From NCBI GenBank assembly GCA_910584815.1, contig CAJUBT010000018.1, positions 1 to 28,377 on the forward strand: a stretch of DNA of 28,377 nt, in the 5' to 3' direction. The notes under the pieces are model-generated. The model did no database searches. It was given only the letters and a program-made list of their open reading frames with translations, and was not told the DNA's origin. Shown here piece after piece: positions 26,077-28,377 of the stretch. Numbering within the stretch: the first letter of the stretch is position 1; the number at the start of each line of letters is the position of its first letter. Both the position numbers and the translations under genes were made by a program. The stretch is from an uncultured Christensenella sp. (GTDB lineage Bacteria; Bacillota; Clostridia; Christensenellales; UBA1242).

Positions 26077-26105
26077 ATTATAAATTCGTTAAAAATGTTT
26101 GTCAA
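26077..26105 (-). promoter_or_regulatory. Perfect-consensus sigma-A promoter of the MarR-ABC operon
   Basis: On the minus strand TTGACA (26100-26105) and TATAAT (26077-26082) match consensus at all positions with a 17-base spacer. Transcription would start near 26070, leaving a leader of about 160 bases. So strong a promoter in front of a transporter implies tight repression, consistent with the dyads next to it. Confidence 0.85.
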
Positions 26106-26352
26106 TTTAAAACAATAGCTATAATGTAAATGTTTTGTAAAAGTTTTGTTAAATAAAAAATTATAAAAATTAATTATTTATAGCAACTTTGTAAATTAGG
26201 ATGTTTTATTATAAAATTAAATTAAACCTTATTTTATACCCAATGTAAACTTGCAACAAGCTAAATTGATATTTAACTAATTTATAAAACATATACAAAT
26301 AAATAAAAACATAAATTTTATTAAATTATAGCAAAAAATTTTATGAAAACAC
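26106..26352. other. AT-rich intergenic stretch
   Basis: No gene is visible between the divergent MarR promoter and the tRNA promoter. TTGCAACAA occurs once more near 26251, a half-match to the operator arm, without a partner. Confidence 0.5.
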
Positions 26353-26381
26353 TTGATTATTTTTTTTATTTGTTCTATAAT
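26353..26381 (+). promoter_or_regulatory. Promoter of tRNA-Gln
   Basis: TTGATT (26353-26358) and TATAAT (26376-26381), 17 bases apart, lie 16 bases before the tRNA gene, as expected for a stable RNA promoter. Confidence 0.8.
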
Positions 26382-26397
26382 GTGTAGGTCAACTTAA

Positions 26398-26472
26398 TGG
26401 GGTGTAGCCAAGGGGTAAGGCACAAGACTTTGACTCTTGCATCCGTAGGTTCAAATCCTGCCACCCCAGCCA
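26398..26472 (+). tRNA. tRNA-Gln(TTG)
   Basis: Acceptor TGGGGTG/CACCCCA, anticodon stem CAAGA/TCTTG with loop CTTTGAC (anticodon TTG, reading CAA and probably CAG), a T loop of the TTCAAAT form, discriminator G and encoded CCA. It is 75 bases. The terminal U1-A72 pair is a known glutamine tRNA feature. Confidence 0.96.
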
Positions 26473-26516
26473 ATATTTTTTTAAAGAAAATTCTTTACAA
26501 ATATTTTTTAGTTTTT
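26472..26516 (+). terminator. Probable terminator after tRNA-Gln
   Basis: Nested pairings AATATTT/AAATATT and AAAGAA/TTCTTT directly after the CCA end run into T-rich DNA. This agrees with the next tRNA having its own promoter. Confidence 0.5.
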
Positions 26517-26548
26517 TGCTATTAAATAGCATAAAATTAAAAAAGTAC

Positions 26549-26577
26549 TTGATTTTTGGCAATTATTGTTGTATTAT
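26549..26577 (+). promoter_or_regulatory. Promoter of tRNA-Lys and tRNA-Leu
   Basis: TTGATT (26549-26554) and TATTAT (26572-26577) with a 17-base spacer lie about 30 bases before tRNA-Lys. It would drive the Lys-Leu pair, which are only 13 bases apart. Confidence 0.7.
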
Positions 26578-26606
26578 ATCTTTCAGTTGAATAATTTTTA
26601 TTTTAT

Positions 26607-26682
26607 GATTCACTAGCTCAGTCGGTAGAGCACTTGACTTTTAATCAAGGGGTCCCGAGTTCGAACCTCGGGTGGATCACCA
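26607..26682 (+). tRNA. tRNA-Lys(TTT)
   Basis: Acceptor GATTCAC/GTGGATC, D stem GCTC/GAGC, anticodon stem CTTGA/TCAAG with loop CTTTTAA (anticodon TTT), T stem CCGAG/CTCGG with loop TTCGAAC, discriminator A and encoded CCA. It is 76 bases. Confidence 0.97.
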
Positions 26683-26695
26683 TTTTTTTTAATAT

Positions 26696-26778
26696 GCGGG
26701 TGTGGCGGAACTGGTAGACGCGATAGACTTAGGATCTATTGGGAGACCGTGGGGGTTCAAGTCCTCTCGCCCGCACCA
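26696..26778 (+). tRNA. tRNA-Leu(TAG), insertion site of the adjacent element
   Basis: Acceptor GCGGGTG/CGCCCGC, anticodon stem ATAGA/TCTAT with loop CTTAGGA (anticodon TAG, reading CTN/CTA), a long variable arm typical of leucine tRNAs, discriminator A and encoded CCA at 26776-26778. It is 83 bases and intact. The foreign element begins at the base after the CCA. The opposite strand of the 3' half of this tRNA encodes the C-terminus of the recombinase. Confidence 0.96.
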
Positions 26779-26780
26779 AA
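26729..26780. other. Probable attachment-site junction at the 3' end of tRNA-Leu
   Basis: The sharp change from host to element composition falls exactly at the tRNA CCA end (26778). The element therefore joined at or within the tRNA 3' end and kept it functional. The exact crossover cannot be seen without the other end of the element. Confidence 0.65.
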
Positions 26781-28297
26781 GACGATAAAGGTTGAACCTT
26801 TAATTCGTCAATAGCCTTGTCGTTATCGGCAAGGCTTATTTCTTTTATGTCTTTTTCGTTGCCGAAAGTCAGATAGGTTATAATTTGGTCGTCGTACACA
26901 AACACCTTGTAAACAAGATTGTCAATGAGTTGCTTTTGGTATTCCTTGTCTGCGGGGTCGCCTTTAAGCATTTCCGCGATAAAGTCAATTATTGTTTCTT
27001 TCGTGTATTTCTTGCCCCGTTCAAGCTCGATTTGCGCCTTGCTTGCGGATAGGTCTTTTATAAGAATTTCAATCTCTTGCATTTTCTTTTCTATGTTAGC
27101 CCGTAGCATATCGTTCCGCGCCAAAATAAAAGCGTTTGTCAGTTGTTCCGCCTCGTCTTGCGCGTGGCGTATTCGTGCCTCTATGCTCCGCAAACTGTCC
27201 TCGCCCGTGCGTTGCTCGTAATAGTTTATCGTGTCTTGCGCGGCAAGTTCGGCGTTTTCCCGTCTGCTTAAAAAGTCGTAAACGGCGTTTGCAACCGTAA
27301 ATTCAAGGTTGTTTTTGTTCTCGCTCGATTTACGGCAACCGCCTTTCCGCTTGCTGTGGCAAACATAATAATAGTGCTTTGCTCCCGTGTGGCTCGTACC
27401 GCCGCCCGCCGTCATACTGTCGCCGCAGAAACCGCAAAAGGCTTTCCCCGTGAGTATATACGGCTCAACCGCCGAATTTGCACCCGCTAAAATCTTGTTC
27501 TTTTCAAGCCGCTTTTGCACCGCCGCGAAAGTGGCTTTGTCTATAATGGCGGGGTATGTATGGTCGCAAACTCTCGTGCCGTGCATACAGTCGCCCGTAT
27601 ATTTGCGGTTGCTCAACCAGTTTTCAAACGTGCGGTAAGTAAACGGCTTGCCCTTGTAAAGTATATGCCGCTTGTTCAACTCGTCCGCGATTTCCTTTTT
27701 CGGCGTTCCGTGCGCGTATTCCGTGAATATGTAGCGAACTACTGCGGCTTGTTCCTCGTCTATGGCAACGCGGTGTATAATACCCTTGTTGCCGCACTTG
27801 TCGGTGTCAATGAGTTTATACCCGTAAATGAGATGCCCGCCGCAATAAGTGCCGTTTTTAACGCTCGTATCAAGCCCGTCGTGTACGCGCTTGGAAAGGC
27901 GTTGCGAATACTTTTCGTCGTTCCACTCCAAAAACATTTCGTAGAACTCGCCGCCCTCGTCGTCGCTGACGGGTTCGGTTGCCGAAACTACCCGTATGCC
28001 GTACCGCTTTTTCAACTGTGCTTTGTACATTATACTGTCCACGCGATTACGGGCGAAACGGTCAAACTTATAGACAATGACTTGCTCGAACGCACCGCTT
28101 TCGGCGTCGGCTATCATTTTTTGAAAGTCGGGGCGATGGTCGTTCGTTCCCGAACGTGCTTTGTCCTTGTAGGCTTTTACAACGGTGTAGCCGTTGCTTT
28201 CGGCGTACTCGGTGCAAATGCGAATTTGCCCCTCAATGCTTTGCTCGTTTTGCCCTTGCGAGGAATAGCGGGCATAGATAACTGCGTTTTTGTTCAT
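26729..28297 (-). CDS. Large serine recombinase (site-specific integrase)
   Basis: 522 aa, a mobile-element recombinase that cuts and rejoins DNA through a serine-phosphate link. The resolvase domain (about 4-150) has YARYSSQGQ with R10 and nucleophile S12, and KFDRFARN (77-84). A Recombinase domain follows (about 160-265), then a zinc ribbon with C288, C291, C313 and C321 and a helical, probably coiled-coil tail (about 360-430). GGAG lies eight bases before the ATG. Two oddities: GC content near half, far from the AT-rich host, and a C-terminus VRARGLEPPRSPNRS that is antisense tRNA-Leu, with the stop in the anticodon loop. Its start overlaps the stop of an upstream gene (ATGA). It is the left-end gene of an integrated element. 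Confidence 0.95.
   Translation of the reverse strand: MNKNAVIYARYSSQGQNEQSIEGQIRICTEYAESNGYTVVKAYKDKARSGTNDHRPDFQKMIADAESGAFEQVIVYKFDRFARNRVDSIMYKAQLKKRYGIRVVSATEPVSDDEGGEFYEMFLEWNDEKYSQRLSKRVHDGLDTSVKNGTYCGGHLIYGYKLIDTDKCGNKGIIHRVAIDEEQAAVVRYIFTEYAHGTPKKEIADELNKRHILYKGKPFTYRTFENWLSNRKYTGDCMHGTRVCDHTYPAIIDKATFAAVQKRLEKNKILAGANSAVEPYILTGKAFCGFCGDSMTAGGGTSHTGAKHYYYVCHSKRKGGCRKSSENKNNLEFTVANAVYDFLSRRENAELAAQDTINYYEQRTGEDSLRSIEARIRHAQDEAEQLTNAFILARNDMLRANIEKKMQEIEILIKDLSASKAQIELERGKKYTKETIIDFIAEMLKGDPADKEYQKQLIDNLVYKVFVYDDQIITYLTFGNEKDIKEISLADNDKAIDELKVQPLSSLVRARGLEPPRSPNRS
26781..26809. repeat. Inverted repeat at the element edge
   Basis: GACGA + TAAAGGTT (26781-26793), a single central G, AACCTTTA (26795-26802), a 2-base bulge and TCGTC (26805-26809) form a nearly perfect 13-base dyad two bases after the tRNA. 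It lies inside the recombinase coding frame. It could be a recombinase arm-binding site or a terminator stem for the tRNA transcript. Confidence 0.6.
26813..26846 (+). terminator. Possible terminator of the tRNA transcript inside the recombinase 3' end
   Basis: AGCCTTG (26813-26819) pairs with CAAGGCT (26830-26836) around a 10-base loop and is followed by TATTTCTTTT. On the plus strand it would end the Lys-Leu tRNA transcript. The T tract is interrupted. Confidence 0.45.
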
Positions 28298-28377
28298 TGT
28301 CTGCTCCTTTGCGCGGTCTTTGCGGACTGCGGCTTAAAAATTTTGTTGTTCGCTTTGGTGCTTACCGTCTTAACCAG
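28294..28377 (-). CDS. Partial upstream gene of the integrated element
   Basis: Only the last 27 codons and the stop are in the window: the product ends NNKIFKPQSAKTAQRSRQ and its TGA overlaps the recombinase ATG as ATGA. Such an overlap indicates translational coupling in one operon. GC content matches the recombinase. The tail is basic and has no recognisable motif. In related elements a second recombinase often occupies this place, but that is a guess. Confidence 0.6.
   Translation of the reverse strand: MVKTVSTKANNKIFKPQSAKTAQRSRQ

Noticed and set aside
26919..27221. 100-aa plus-strand frame inside the recombinase gene
   Set aside because: It is antisense to a strongly supported recombinase, has Ser/Arg-rich composition typical of a shadow in GC-rich DNA, and has no ribosome binding site.

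Overview
The window is strongly AT-rich, except for its last 1.6 kb. It looks like chromosome from a low-GC Bacillota, most likely a Clostridia-type lineage. Reasons: a YlbJ/SpoVV-type sporulation membrane protein, a DUF4364 protein, AAGGAG-type ribosome binding sites, consensus sigma-A promoters, CCA-encoding tRNA genes, and standard stop codons with tryptophan read from TGG. The species cannot be named from this sequence.

Layout: (1) 1-7.6 kb is housekeeping: aspS, a secreted Asn/Gly-rich repeat protein driven by a perfect promoter, glyS, and pta-ackA (acetyl-CoA to acetate plus ATP), all on the minus strand except the repeat protein. (2) 7.7-9.7 kb has a dCMP deaminase, a small two-helix membrane protein, and a patch with a small ORF split by an in-frame stop beside a more GC-rich, apparently degenerate stretch. 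(3) 9.9-16.9 kb has a patatin-like hydrolase, YlbJ, an uncharacterised protein, a DUF4364 + PH-domain operon, a CofE-like protein and a ROK sugar kinase. (4) 17-18.3 kb is an extreme AT desert holding a small GC-richer island that folds locally and an isolated tRNA-Ala(CGC). (5) 18.3-22.3 kb has an HD-domain protein, a SAP/DUF6434-like protein, an RBBP9-like hydrolase, a divergent PlsC-like protein and a SHOCT membrane protein. (6) 22.8-26.1 kb is a MarR regulator overlapping a MacB-like ABC transporter, with a consensus promoter and two overlapping dyads at the predicted start site. (7) 26.4-26.8 kb has tRNA-Gln, tRNA-Lys and tRNA-Leu. (8) From the CCA end of tRNA-Leu to the window end, composition jumps to about half GC (by eye). 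This is the edge of an integrated element with a large serine recombinase that points at the tRNA and takes its last 15 residues and stop codon from the antisense strand of tRNA-Leu.

The most unusual structure is this tRNA/recombinase junction, followed by the MarR operator architecture, the GC island in the AT desert, and the repeat-rich secreted protein. I see no CRISPR array, rRNA, intact insertion sequence or recognisable antiphage system. The partial gene at the right edge shows that the integrated element continues beyond the window, and its cargo is not visible here.
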